From NCBI GenBank assembly GCA_016213105.1, contig JACRBN010000026.1:62001-126000 (forward strand): a stretch of 64,000 nt of DNA. Reading direction: 5' to 3'. Both the position numbers and the translations under genes were made by a program. Below, piece by piece: positions 44,128 to 51,845 of this stretch. Under the pieces are notes generated by a model that was not told the DNA's origin, did not search any database, and saw nothing but the letters and a program-made list of their open reading frames with translations. This DNA is from Chloroflexota bacterium. GTDB lineage: Bacteria; Chloroflexota; Anaerolineae; Anaerolineales; Villigracilaceae. Position 1 is the stretch's first letter. Each line of letters starts with the position of its first letter.

Positions 44128-45803
44128 AACGCCATGTCTCTGTTCTGCTTACGCTGGTCGTCCTGGCCAGCCTGCTGCTGGCGGCCTGCGGCGGTGGTTC
44201 CCAACCCGCGGTCCAAACTGAAGGCCTGAAGGAAGAGGCCTTTGCCCCCACCAAGCTCGAAGCCCCCGATTGTGAATACGGCGGCGAGATCAAGTCCATC
44301 GAAGCGGTGGATGAACTCACAGTCAAGATCACACTGTGCGTGCCCGATCCTGCCTTCCCCTCGAAGATTGCATTCACCTCCTTCGCGGTCCAGCCCCGGG
44401 AATATCTCCAGTCGACCGGTGGAAATGGTGCCCTGCTCGAGAAACCGATCGGCACCGGCCCGTACTATGTGGCGCAGTGGGAACGCGGCAACCAGCTCGT
44501 CTTCAAGGCCTTCGGCGATTATTGGGGCGAAAAGGCCAAGGTCGATACCCTGGTCTTCCGCTGGGGCACTGAGTCTGCCCAGCGCCTGCTCGAACTGCAG
44601 TCCGGCACAGTGGACGGCATCGACAATGTCGGCCCGGATGATTTCGCCACCGTCGAGGGTGACTCGAACCTGGCGCTCATGACCCGCCCGGCCCTCAACA
44701 TCATGTACATCGGCATCAACAACACCTTCGCGCCCTTCGACAACGAACTGGTGCGCCAGGCCTTTGCCCAGGCGATTGACCGCCAGCGCATCGTGGATAA
44801 CTTCTACCCGGCCGGCTCCGAAGTGGCTTCCCACTTCACCCCGTGCTCCATCCCGAACGGCTGCGTGGGCGATGCCTGGTATGACTTCAATCCTGATGCC
44901 GCCAAGGCCCTGCTCGAAGAAGCCGGCTACAATGCCGACAATCCCTTCCCGACCATCAAGCTGCACTACCGCGACGTCGTGCGCGGCTACCTGCCCGACC
45001 CGAACGTTGTGGCGCAGGACATCCAGGCCCAGTTGAAGGAAAACCTGGGCGTGACCGTTGAAATCGACGTGATGGAATCCGGCGCGTTCCTCGATGCGGC
45101 CGACTCCGGCTCGCTCGACGGCCTGCACATGCTGGGCTGGGGCGCGGACTATCCCGACCAGACCAACTTCGTCGGCTACCACTTTGGCGCCGGCTCCTCC
45201 AAGCAGTTTGGTGACAAGTACGAAGATCTCGTGGCTGCCATCGAGTCGGGCGCCCAGCTTGCCACCGATGCGGAGCGCAAACCCTTCTACGAGGAAACCA
45301 ACAAGCTCATCAAGCAGCACGTCCCGATGATTCCCGTGGCTCACGGCGGCTCGGCTGTGGCCTACAAGGCGGCTGTGACGGGTGGCCATGCCAGCCCGCT
45401 CGGCAACGAAAGCTTCTCGGTGATGTCCAACGGCGCCGACACCTTCGTGTGGATGCAGAACGCCGAACCCATCTCGCTCTACTGCGCGGATGAGACCGAC
45501 GGCGAATCCCTGCGCGCCTGCGAACAGGTGACGCAGTCCCTGCTCGGCTACGAAGTTGGCGGCACCGCTGTCGAGGCTGTCCTGGCTGAGTCCTACGAAG
45601 CCAGCGACGACCTGATGACCTGGACCTTCAAGCTGCGCCCGGACGTCAAGTTCCACAACGGCTTCACCCTGGATGCCGCCGACGTCGTGGCCTCGCTTGT
45701 CCTGCAATGGGATGCTTCCAACCCGCTGCATACCGGCAACACCGGTGCGTTCTCCTACTGGAGCGGCCTCTTTGGCCCGTTCCTGAACGCCCCGGCAGAG
45801 TAA
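44124..45803 (+). CDS. Peptide/dipeptide ABC transporter substrate-binding lipoprotein, apparently circularly permuted
   Basis: 559 residues from GTG 44124 (GGAGGAG 6 bases upstream), lipobox LLAAC (C22). The fold is SBP_bac_5, but in an unusual order. After the linker, residues about 50-435 correspond to the middle and end of normal family members (IKSIEAVDELTVKITL, GTGPYYVAQWERG, DYWGEKAKVDTLVFRW, GGHASPLGNE). The part normally at the N-terminus comes last (about 439-559: FVWMQNAEPISLYCADETDG, AESYEASDDLMTWTFKLRPD, VKFHNGFTLDAADVV). The C-terminal end GLFGPFLN would normally run straight into IKSIEAVD. It carries several close Cys pairs. It is followed by a hairpin and two permeases. Confidence 0.85.
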   Translation: MKRHVSVLLTLVVLASLLLAACGGGSQPAVQTEGLKEEAFAPTKLEAPDCEYGGEIKSIEAVDELTVKITLCVPDPAFPSKIAFTSFAVQPREYLQSTGGNGALLEKPIGTGPYYVAQWERGNQLVFKAFGDYWGEKAKVDTLVFRWGTESAQRLLELQSGTVDGIDNVGPDDFATVEGDSNLALMTRPALNIMYIGINNTFAPFDNELVRQAFAQAIDRQRIVDNFYPAGSEVASHFTPCSIPNGCVGDAWYDFNPDAAKALLEEAGYNADNPFPTIKLHYRDVVRGYLPDPNVVAQDIQAQLKENLGVTVEIDVMESGAFLDAADSGSLDGLHMLGWGADYPDQTNFVGYHFGAGSSKQFGDKYEDLVAAIESGAQLATDAERKPFYEETNKLIKQHVPMIPVAHGGSAVAYKAAVTGGHASPLGNESFSVMSNGADTFVWMQNAEPISLYCADETDGESLRACEQVTQSLLGYEVGGTAVEAVLAESYEASDDLMTWTFKLRPDVKFHNGFTLDAADVVASLVLQWDASNPLHTGNTGAFSYWSGLFGPFLNAPAE

Positions 45804-45828
45804 GTTTCGGAACGGTTTGACCCTTTCA

Positions 45829-45861
45829 GACCCCCGACGAGGCCTGTCCCCGTCGGGGGTC
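45829..45861 (+). terminator. Strong hairpin between binding protein and permease genes
   Basis: GACCCCCGACG (45829-45839) pairs perfectly with CGTCGGGGGTC (45851-45861), with no T tract. Such hairpins commonly protect the binding-protein mRNA and reduce permease expression. Confidence 0.75.
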
Positions 45862-45874
45862 TCCCAAAGAAGCC

Positions 45875-46954
45875 ATGACCACTTACATCCTGCGACGTCT
45901 CCTGCTTAGTATTCCCGTTCTCATTGGAATTTTATTTGCCACATTTGCGTTGAGTCGGCTGATCCCCGGTGACCCGTGTCGTGCCATGCTGGGTGAAAAG
46001 GCGACCGACGCTGTGTGTAATGAATTCATCTCAAGGCATGGGCTGGACAAGCCCATCTTGGTGCAGTTTGGGGTGTACGTCAACGAGATCGCGCATGGCG
46101 ACTTTGGACGCTCCTTCCGCTTTTCCAAGCCGGTCACCGATCTGTTGATGGAGCGCCTGCCCATCACGGTCGAACTGGCTGTTTCGGCCCTGCTGGTCAG
46201 CATCCTCGTGGGGGTGCCGTTGGGCGTGATTTCCGCAGTACGCCACAACTCCTGGGTGGACGTGCTTACCATGTTGTGGGCCAACATCGGCGTCTCGATG
46301 CCGGTCTTCTGGCTGGGTTTGATGCTGGCCTACGTCTTTGCCCTGGCCCTAAAAGATACCCCCTTCCAGTTGCCGCCTTCGGGCCGGCTTTCGCCCGGCA
46401 TTATCACCGTGCCTTTTTATGAGGTGTGGGGCATGTCGCTGGGGCAGGGTGGTTTCTTTTATAACCTTGCCGATTTCGTCGGCCGCATGAACATCCTGAA
46501 CTCGGTCCTGTCCGCCAACTGGGAAACCCTCGGCGATGCGCTCAAACACTTGATCCTGCCCGCCGTTGCCCTGGGCACCATCCCGATGGCGCTGATCGCC
46601 CGCATGGCGCGCTCGGCCATGCTGGAGGTGCTCGGCCAGGATTACATCCGCACGGCGCGCGCCAAGGGCCTGACCCGCAACGTGGTTATCATGAAACACG
46701 CCTTCCGTAACGCCCTGCTCCCGCTGGTGACGGTCATCGGCCTGTCGCTGGGCGGCCTGCTGGGCGGCGCGGTGCTGACCGAGACGGTCTTCAATCTCTC
46801 GGGCGTGGGACGCATTTTATACGATGCCATCACCGCCCGCGATTATGGCATCGTCCAGGCCTTCACGGTCGTCATCGCCGTGTTCTTTGTTGTCCTCAAT
46901 CTGATCGTGGATATTTCGTACGCCTATCTCGATCCGCGCATTCGCCTGAACTAG
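45875..46954 (+). CDS. ABC transporter permease, DppB/OppB type
   Basis: 359 residues, 6 predicted membrane helices. N-terminal YILRRLLLSIPVLIGILFATF with the RLIPGDP motif, and the EAA loop MLEVLGQDYIRTARAKGL that contacts the ATPase. The early extracytoplasmic segment has a Cys pair (GDPCRAMLGEKATDAVC) unusual for the family. It pairs with the DppC-type permease 9 bases downstream. Confidence 0.9.
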   Translation: MTTYILRRLLLSIPVLIGILFATFALSRLIPGDPCRAMLGEKATDAVCNEFISRHGLDKPILVQFGVYVNEIAHGDFGRSFRFSKPVTDLLMERLPITVELAVSALLVSILVGVPLGVISAVRHNSWVDVLTMLWANIGVSMPVFWLGLMLAYVFALALKDTPFQLPPSGRLSPGIITVPFYEVWGMSLGQGGFFYNLADFVGRMNILNSVLSANWETLGDALKHLILPAVALGTIPMALIARMARSAMLEVLGQDYIRTARAKGLTRNVVIMKHAFRNALLPLVTVIGLSLGGLLGGAVLTETVFNLSGVGRILYDAITARDYGIVQAFTVVIAVFFVVLNLIVDISYAYLDPRIRLN

Positions 46955-46963
46955 GACAGTCTC

Positions 46964-47920
46964 ATGTCTGCCGACACACCCAAAATCGCAAAACTCGACG
47001 CGGAAGGCCTGTCCCTCAAATCTGTCAGCTTGTGGCAGATCACCTGGCGGAGACTCTTCAAACGCAAATCGGCCGTGCTGGGCATGGTCATTCTGGGCAT
47101 CATGGTCTTCGTGGCGCTGACCGCCCAGTGGATCGCGCCCTATCCCCCGACCCTCTCGATGCTGGATGCGAAGCCGCCCCAGAACCTGGACAAACGCTCG
47201 TCCCCCTGCATTCACCTGTTCGGCTGCCCCGCCGACCAGCCCCAGCACATCCTCGGCACGGACGGCAACATCCGCGACGAGTTCAGCCGCCTGCTCTTCG
47301 GGTCGCGCCTGAGCCTGATGGTCGGCCTGGCCACGGTCAGCTTTGCCATTGCCATCGGAACCGTGCTGGGCGCCCTGAGCGGATATTTCGGCGGCTGGGT
47401 CGACAACCTCATCATGCGCATCATGGATGTGCTGCTGGCCTTCCCCTCGCTGCTGCTGGCGATTGCCATCGTGACCGTGCTCGGCCCCGGGCTGATCAAC
47501 GCCCTGCTAGCGATTGGCATCGTCTCCATTCCCTCCTATGCCCGCGTGGTGCGCGCCTCGGTGCTCTCGGTGCGCGAGATGGACTACGTCTCGGCCACAC
47601 GCGCGCTGGGCGGCAACACCAACCAGATCCTGTTTCACCGCATCCTGCCCAACGCCTTGACGCCGTTGATCGTGCAGGGCACGCTCGGCATCGCCACCGC
47701 CATCCTGGACGCCGCGGCGCTTTCCTTCCTGGGCCTGGGCGCACAGCCGCCGACGCCCGAATGGGGTTCCATGCTCGGCGCGGAACGCAACCAGGTTTTC
47801 ACCGCTCCGCACCTGGTCTTCTACCCGGGCCTGGCCATCATGCTGACCGTGCTCTCCTTCAACCTGCTTGGCGACGGCCTGCGCGATGCGCTCGACCCGC
47901 GCCTGGCGCATGTCAGTTAG
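46964..47920 (+). CDS. ABC transporter permease, DppC/OppC type
   Basis: 318 residues with the N-terminal OppC segment (LWQITWRRLFKRKSAVLGMV), an extracytoplasmic insert with a Cys pair (SPCIHLFGCPAD), the HILGTDGNIRDEFSRLL-type motif and the EAA loop VREMDYVSATRALGG. The operon ends here with a terminator. No DppD/DppF ATPase gene follows, so ATPases must be supplied from another locus. Confidence 0.9.
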   Translation: MSADTPKIAKLDAEGLSLKSVSLWQITWRRLFKRKSAVLGMVILGIMVFVALTAQWIAPYPPTLSMLDAKPPQNLDKRSSPCIHLFGCPADQPQHILGTDGNIRDEFSRLLFGSRLSLMVGLATVSFAIAIGTVLGALSGYFGGWVDNLIMRIMDVLLAFPSLLLAIAIVTVLGPGLINALLAIGIVSIPSYARVVRASVLSVREMDYVSATRALGGNTNQILFHRILPNALTPLIVQGTLGIATAILDAAALSFLGLGAQPPTPEWGSMLGAERNQVFTAPHLVFYPGLAIMLTVLSFNLLGDGLRDALDPRLAHVS

Positions 47921-47939
47921 TGAAACCACTGAAACCAGA

Positions 47940-47967
47940 ACGAGGCCATTACGGCCTCGTTTTTTAT
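47940..47967 (+). terminator. Intrinsic terminator of the ABC transporter operon
   Basis: ACGAGGCC (47940-47947) and GGCCTCGT (47953-47960) form the stem, followed by TTTTTTATT. Confidence 0.92.
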
Positions 47968-48010
47968 TACATCCTGACGTTTCGCAGGTTGGATATTTTT
48001 CACACCATGT

Positions 48011-48096
48011 CCTTCGACCGCGCTCCTCGACTTACGCTCCGTAGTTCGCGCTGAGCGGAGAGCGGGCGCTCCCTCCCGCTCGCAGTCGAAGCGCAG
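48011..48096. repeat. GAGCGGAG/CAGTCGAAG mosaic repeat
   Basis: Words CCTTCGAC, GCTGAGCGGAG, GAGCGGGCGCTCCCTCCCGCTC and GCAGTCGAAGC occur within 86 bp, with an internal GAGCGGG/CCCGCTC hairpin. It is related to 22609-22657. No gene in this 222-bp gap (47921-48142). Confidence 0.6.
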
Positions 48097-48142
48097 TACG
48101 TAACATCAATTACATCTTTGTTCATCCCCGTTTATCTCTGGT

Positions 48143-48919
48143 TCACCTCATCATCCCCCACACCGCCAGACCCACGAAGGGCAGCAGGACGGCCATAACG
48201 GCAATGAGCACATCCTGTGCCGTGCGTTCATCCACTAGGCTGAAGGAGGGGAAGATACCCTCCACCTTCCAGTTTGGACCGCCGAACCAGGTGAAGATCA
48301 ACCCGCCGAGCAGGCCGCCGACGTGCCCCCACATGTCGATGCCGGGCGTCAGGCCGATGATCAGATTCATGGCGATCACGAAGATGACATTGTTGATGGC
48401 GCCTTTGACCTGTTCCCCGAACAGCTTGCGATTCTGGTAAAGGAAGATGCCTTCCGCGCCGATCAGCCCGAAGACGGCCGTCGAAGCGCCGACGGAGAAG
48501 CTGGCATCGTTCATGAGCAGGAAGGAAAAAGCGTTGCCCGCAAACGCGCCCAGAATGTACAGCAACACGAACCGTCCGTGCCCAAAGTGGCGTTCGAGGT
48601 TCGACCCGAAGGTGAAGAGGGCGTACATGTTGAACAGCAGGTGCGGCGGCGACGCGTGCAGCAGGGCGGGCGTGAAGAAGCGCCATAACTCGCCCGCGCG
48701 GATCAGTTCATTGATGCGCGCGCCGTACAACTCCAGGTAATCCATGCCCTGGACGAAGCTTCCAAAAACGGCAACGCTGACCAACTGCAAAACATAGACC
48801 AGCGCCGTCACCCCGATGATCACATAGGTCGCATAGGGAACGGAAACAGGCAGAGGAACGCGGATCGCCCGGGGCGGGGAGGCCGGCTGGGGGGCAGGCG
48901 GGAGCGGGTTTTCGTTCAC
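48143..48919 (-). CDS. Rhomboid-family intramembrane serine protease
   Basis: 258 residues, about 6-7 membrane helices after a Pro-rich cytoplasmic N-terminus (1-20). The catalytic serine S146 lies in GASTAVFG and the catalytic His H199 in WGHVGGLLGG. HLLFNMYALFTFG is the usual helix-2 motif. It cleaves membrane helices; substrates are unknown. It overlaps gmk by ATGA (48916-48919) and is the second gene of that operon. Confidence 0.93.
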   Translation of the reverse strand: MNENPLPPAPQPASPPRAIRVPLPVSVPYATYVIIGVTALVYVLQLVSVAVFGSFVQGMDYLELYGARINELIRAGELWRFFTPALLHASPPHLLFNMYALFTFGSNLERHFGHGRFVLLYILGAFAGNAFSFLLMNDASFSVGASTAVFGLIGAEGIFLYQNRKLFGEQVKGAINNVIFVIAMNLIIGLTPGIDMWGHVGGLLGGLIFTWFGGPNWKVEGIFPSFSLVDERTAQDVLIAVMAVLLPFVGLAVWGMMR

Positions 48920-49539
48920 AGCGTTACCTTGCGCGGTTTGACGCGGTGGTGCTCGGCGTTGATGATGGCTTCGATCAGGTCGACCGTCTCGTCCTGGCGG
49001 TCGTCGCAGTTGAATACAACGTAATCAAAGGCCTCCACACGCTTCAATTCCTTGCGGGCGGTGGCGATGCGCAGGGCCAGTTCATCGAGTGTCTCGGTCC
49101 TGCGTTCGCGCAGGCGGCGCTCCAATTCCTCGCCGTTCTCGGTGGTGATGAAGATCAGCAGCGCATCCCCGGCCAGCTTGCGGACGGTCTCCGCGCCCTG
49201 CACGTCCACCCGCATGACCACATCCTTGCCGCTGGCCAGGGCCTCGCGCACCTGCGACTTGGGGATGCCCTTGTAATCGCCGTACACGATGGCGTACTCG
49301 ATCAACTCGTTCTGCTCGATCATGCGCGCGAATTCCTCCTTCGAGACGAAGAAGTAATCCTTGCCGTTGATCTCGTTGGGACGTTTGGGGCGGGTGGTGG
49401 CGGTGACGACAAAATGGAATGGCAGTCCGCGCTCCTTCATGAGCTGGACGACCGTGTCCTTGCCCGCGCCCGAGGGACCGGAGATGACGATTAGCAGCGG
49501 GGTGGGATGGTAGATGTCGAAATCGGGATCGGAATTCAT
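48916..49539 (-). CDS. gmk: Guanylate kinase
   Basis: 207 residues. P-loop VISGPSGAGKDTVV, GMP-binding TATTRPKRPNEINGKDYFFV and DVQGAETV. It phosphorylates GMP to GDP. The N-terminus has a 15-residue extension before the core strand. TACAAT ends 6 bases before the ATG, suggesting a leaderless mRNA. Confidence 0.96.
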   Translation of the reverse strand: MNSDPDFDIYHPTPLLIVISGPSGAGKDTVVQLMKERGLPFHFVVTATTRPKRPNEINGKDYFFVSKEEFARMIEQNELIEYAIVYGDYKGIPKSQVREALASGKDVVMRVDVQGAETVRKLAGDALLIFITTENGEELERRLRERRTETLDELALRIATARKELKRVEAFDYVVFNCDDRQDETVDLIEAIINAEHHRVKPRKVTL

Positions 49540-49595
49540 GCGGCAATTGTACCCGTTTCCTCCCCACGGACGGCAGTTTCCGTTAAAATTGGGAC
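49540..49595. promoter_or_regulatory. Divergent leaderless-type promoters of gmk and the FmdB gene
   Basis: In 56 bp there are two -10 elements facing apart: TACAAT (49551-49546, minus) ending 6 bases before gmk, and TAAAAT (49584-49589, plus) ending 6 bases before the ATG at 49596. Neither gene has a ribosome site. Confidence 0.6.
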
Positions 49596-49985
49596 ATGCC
49601 TACCTATGATTACGTATGTCTTTCCTGTCACCAACGCTTCGACGTGTTCCTGTCCTACAGCGAATACGGCGTGAAGAAGGTCACCTGCACCCTGTGCGGC
49701 AGCGCGGATGTGAAGCGCCGCCTCAACCGCATCCGCGTCCTGAAATCGGAGAACAGCCGCATGGAAAGCATGGCCGACGATCTCTCCGGCTTCGAAGGGC
49801 TGGAGGACGACCCCAAGGCGCTCGGTTCGATGATGCGCAAGATGGGCCGCGAGATGGGCGAGGAATTGCCGCCCGAATTCGACGACGTGGTCGACCGCCT
49901 CGAATCAGGCCAAAGCCCCGAGGAGATCGAATCCGCCCTGCCCGACCTGGGCGGCGCTGTCGGCGGCGGGGACGACGATTTATAG
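49596..49985 (+). CDS. FmdB-family zinc-ribbon protein
   Basis: 129 residues. The N-terminal zinc ribbon (MPTYDYVCLSCHQRFDVF, then CTLCGSADVKR) gives the CxxC pairs of the FmdB regulatory-protein family. The C-terminal half is acidic and low-complexity, ending GGGDDDL. Function is not well established; some members are called putative regulators. It is divergent from gmk. Confidence 0.88.
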   Translation: MPTYDYVCLSCHQRFDVFLSYSEYGVKKVTCTLCGSADVKRRLNRIRVLKSENSRMESMADDLSGFEGLEDDPKALGSMMRKMGREMGEELPPEFDDVVDRLESGQSPEEIESALPDLGGAVGGGDDDL

Positions 49986-50020
49986 GTCAGACCTGCGGCC
50001 TGACAGTCGCAAAAACACGA

Positions 50021-50055
50021 GACCCACTCGATTAGGAGTGGGTCCCTTATTTTTT
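50021..50055 (+). terminator. Intrinsic terminator of the FmdB gene
   Basis: GACCCACTC (50021-50029) and GAGTGGGTC (50036-50044) form the stem, followed by CCTTATTTTTTT. Confidence 0.9.
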
Positions 50056-50056
50056 T

Positions 50057-50114
50057 GGAGTGCAGACTTCAGTCCGCTTTTTCTTTTACAAGTGCAGACT
50101 GAAGTCCGCACTCC
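50057..50114. repeat. Double-hairpin repeat (GGAGTGC type)
   Basis: GGAGTGCAGACTTCAGTCCG at 50057 and GCAGACTGAAGTCCGCACTC ending at 50113 are each hairpins and are also mutually inverted. A T-rich 14-base spacer joins them. GGAGT and ACTCC bound the element. A half copy lies at 60178-60198. Confidence 0.85.
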
Positions 50115-50117
50115 ATG

Positions 50118-51134
50118 TTATGCAGACGTTTCCAGCCCGTTGGACGAGGCGAACGCATCCAGCAGGATGTCGACCTCGTCGAGGTACTGATCGAGCGCTT
50201 CCACGCGTTGGGCGAAGTTACCGCCCGCCAGTCCCAGGGTGGCGCAAGCCGCAAGCCAGGGAGCGGTGTCCTCCCCGGGCAGGACCTGCGCGGCGAGTGT
50301 CCAGGTTTGCATCAGCGGCCAGAGTGCGGCGCTTGGGTGATCGCTCTCCAGCATGGACCTGAAGGCCTTCTCGTAATAATTCACGCGCGCGGAATGGATG
50401 CGCCCGTCCACCTTGGCGTTGCCGCTGGCGGCCGTGAAGGCCTCCTTCCACTGCGGCAGCCACGTGGAGAGGGTCTCCGCCCCCACGCCGCTTGCGCCGA
50501 TCAGGCCAAACAGTCCCGCCGTCAGGTTCGGGCGTTTGGCCGCCTCGGCTCGCGCGGGAAACTCCAACAGCAGGCGCCGTTCCTGGATGGGCGGGCCGCT
50601 CAACTCGGCGACCGCGTTGACGGCATGGAACAGCGACTTGAAATACTTGGAGACTTCATTCGGGCCGCCCTGTTCGATGTCGCTCAGGTCGATCCAGATC
50701 TGGCGGCCGTGATTGTACAGCCTGCGGCAGCGCTGCAGGGTCATGGCGGGACCTTCGAATTCATTGCCGGCGCGCAGGGCGGCCTGCACGAAGTCGAATA
50801 TCTTTTCGCGCTCGTAGATCAGCATCGGCGCGAACATCTCGTAGCCCAGCCAGGGATCGCTGCGCAGTTCGCGCGGGGACTTGAATTCCGCCCTGGCGCG
50901 ATGGCCGATGTCGAGGTGGAAATCGGGCGTCAGCTTGACCAGTTCGCGCTTCAGCATCGGCGTGGAGGCGTGGACGAAGATCAGGTCAATGTCGGCGGTG
51001 CCGCCCAGCATCGGGTCGGGCTTGTCGACCAGCGACCCGGTCAGGTAGGCGGCCACGATATTCCTGTCATTGTAGGACCGCTCCTGGGCGGTTTCCTTGG
51101 CAATGCGGATCAGGGTTTCACGGGTGACGCGCAT
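50118..51134 (-). CDS. Nucleotidyltransferase-domain protein
   Basis: 338 residues. The N-terminal nucleotidyltransferase fold has YLTGSLVDKPDPMLGGTADIDLIFV, matching the GS...DxD metal motif of the Pol-beta superfamily. The helical remainder is unknown. It starts 6 bases after the deoxynucleoside kinase stop and is probably coupled to it. Substrate unknown. Confidence 0.75.
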   Translation of the reverse strand: MRVTRETLIRIAKETAQERSYNDRNIVAAYLTGSLVDKPDPMLGGTADIDLIFVHASTPMLKRELVKLTPDFHLDIGHRARAEFKSPRELRSDPWLGYEMFAPMLIYEREKIFDFVQAALRAGNEFEGPAMTLQRCRRLYNHGRQIWIDLSDIEQGGPNEVSKYFKSLFHAVNAVAELSGPPIQERRLLLEFPARAEAAKRPNLTAGLFGLIGASGVGAETLSTWLPQWKEAFTAASGNAKVDGRIHSARVNYYEKAFRSMLESDHPSAALWPLMQTWTLAAQVLPGEDTAPWLAACATLGLAGGNFAQRVEALDQYLDEVDILLDAFASSNGLETSA

Positions 51135-51140
51135 GGTCGG

Positions 51141-51782
51141 CTAGGCCTCCGCTAGCGGCAGGCTCGGCTGGAACGGAAGCAGGCCGAGGCTTTCACGGAT
51201 GCGGTTTTCGATGTAGCCCAAATGCTCCGTGTTCTGGATGATGTTCAGGTTGTTGGTGTCGATGGTCAGCACGGGCGTGTGATCAAAGGTCTTCGAGAAG
51301 AAATCATCGTACGCGCGGTTGAGTTCATCGATGTAATCGCGTTCCATCTGGCGCTCGTAGGGGCGGTCACGGAAGGCGATGCGCTGCATCAGCACCTCGG
51401 TGCTGGCCTGCAAATACACCACCAGGTCGGGCTTGGGGATCTTCTCGCCCAGCGCCTCGTGCACCTTGTCATACATCGTCAACTCGTCGCCGCCCAGGTT
51501 GATGCGCGCGAAGAGTGCATCCTTGGCGAAGGTGTAATCGGCCAGCAGGCTTTTCCCCTCCGCGAGGATTTTGGGCACGGTGCTGTTTTGCTGGCGATAG
51601 CGGCTGAGCAAAAAGAATATCTGGGTCTGGAAGGCATAGCGCTGACGGTCGCCGTAGAAATCGGAGAGGAATGGGTTCTCTTCGAAGATTTCCAACAGCA
51701 GGTCGGAATTGAAGCGGGACTGGAGCAGGCGCGCCAGCGTAGTTTTTCCCACACCGATCACGCCTTCGATGGCTACGTACAT
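51141..51782 (-). CDS. Deoxynucleoside kinase (deoxyadenosine/deoxyguanosine kinase type)
   Basis: 213 residues. P-loop YVAIEGVIGVGKTTLARLL, the substrate motif FEENPFLSDFY, the DRS-like segment LADYTFAKDALFA and lid arginines in RIAFRDRPYERQ. It phosphorylates deoxynucleosides in salvage. ATG 51782 has GGAG 8 bases upstream. Specificity (dA, dG or dC) cannot be read safely. Confidence 0.9.
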   Translation of the reverse strand: MYVAIEGVIGVGKTTLARLLQSRFNSDLLLEIFEENPFLSDFYGDRQRYAFQTQIFFLLSRYRQQNSTVPKILAEGKSLLADYTFAKDALFARINLGGDELTMYDKVHEALGEKIPKPDLVVYLQASTEVLMQRIAFRDRPYERQMERDYIDELNRAYDDFFSKTFDHTPVLTIDTNNLNIIQNTEHLGYIENRIRESLGLLPFQPSLPLAEA

Positions 51783-51833
51783 GGACGACTCCCAAATGAG
51801 ATAGGTTAAGCATACCATAAGACACGGTCACGG

Positions 51834-51845
51834 TATAATCTTTTT
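51834..51845 (+). promoter_or_regulatory. Leaderless-type promoter of the glycosyltransferase operon
   Basis: TATAAT at 51834-51839 ends 6 bases before the ATG at 51846. No ribosome site is present. Confidence 0.58.

Noticed and set aside
44124-45803. Two separate, truncated binding-protein genes joined by a missed frameshift
   Set aside because: The ORF is continuous, the two parts are complementary rather than overlapping, and codon use is even across the join near 45437.
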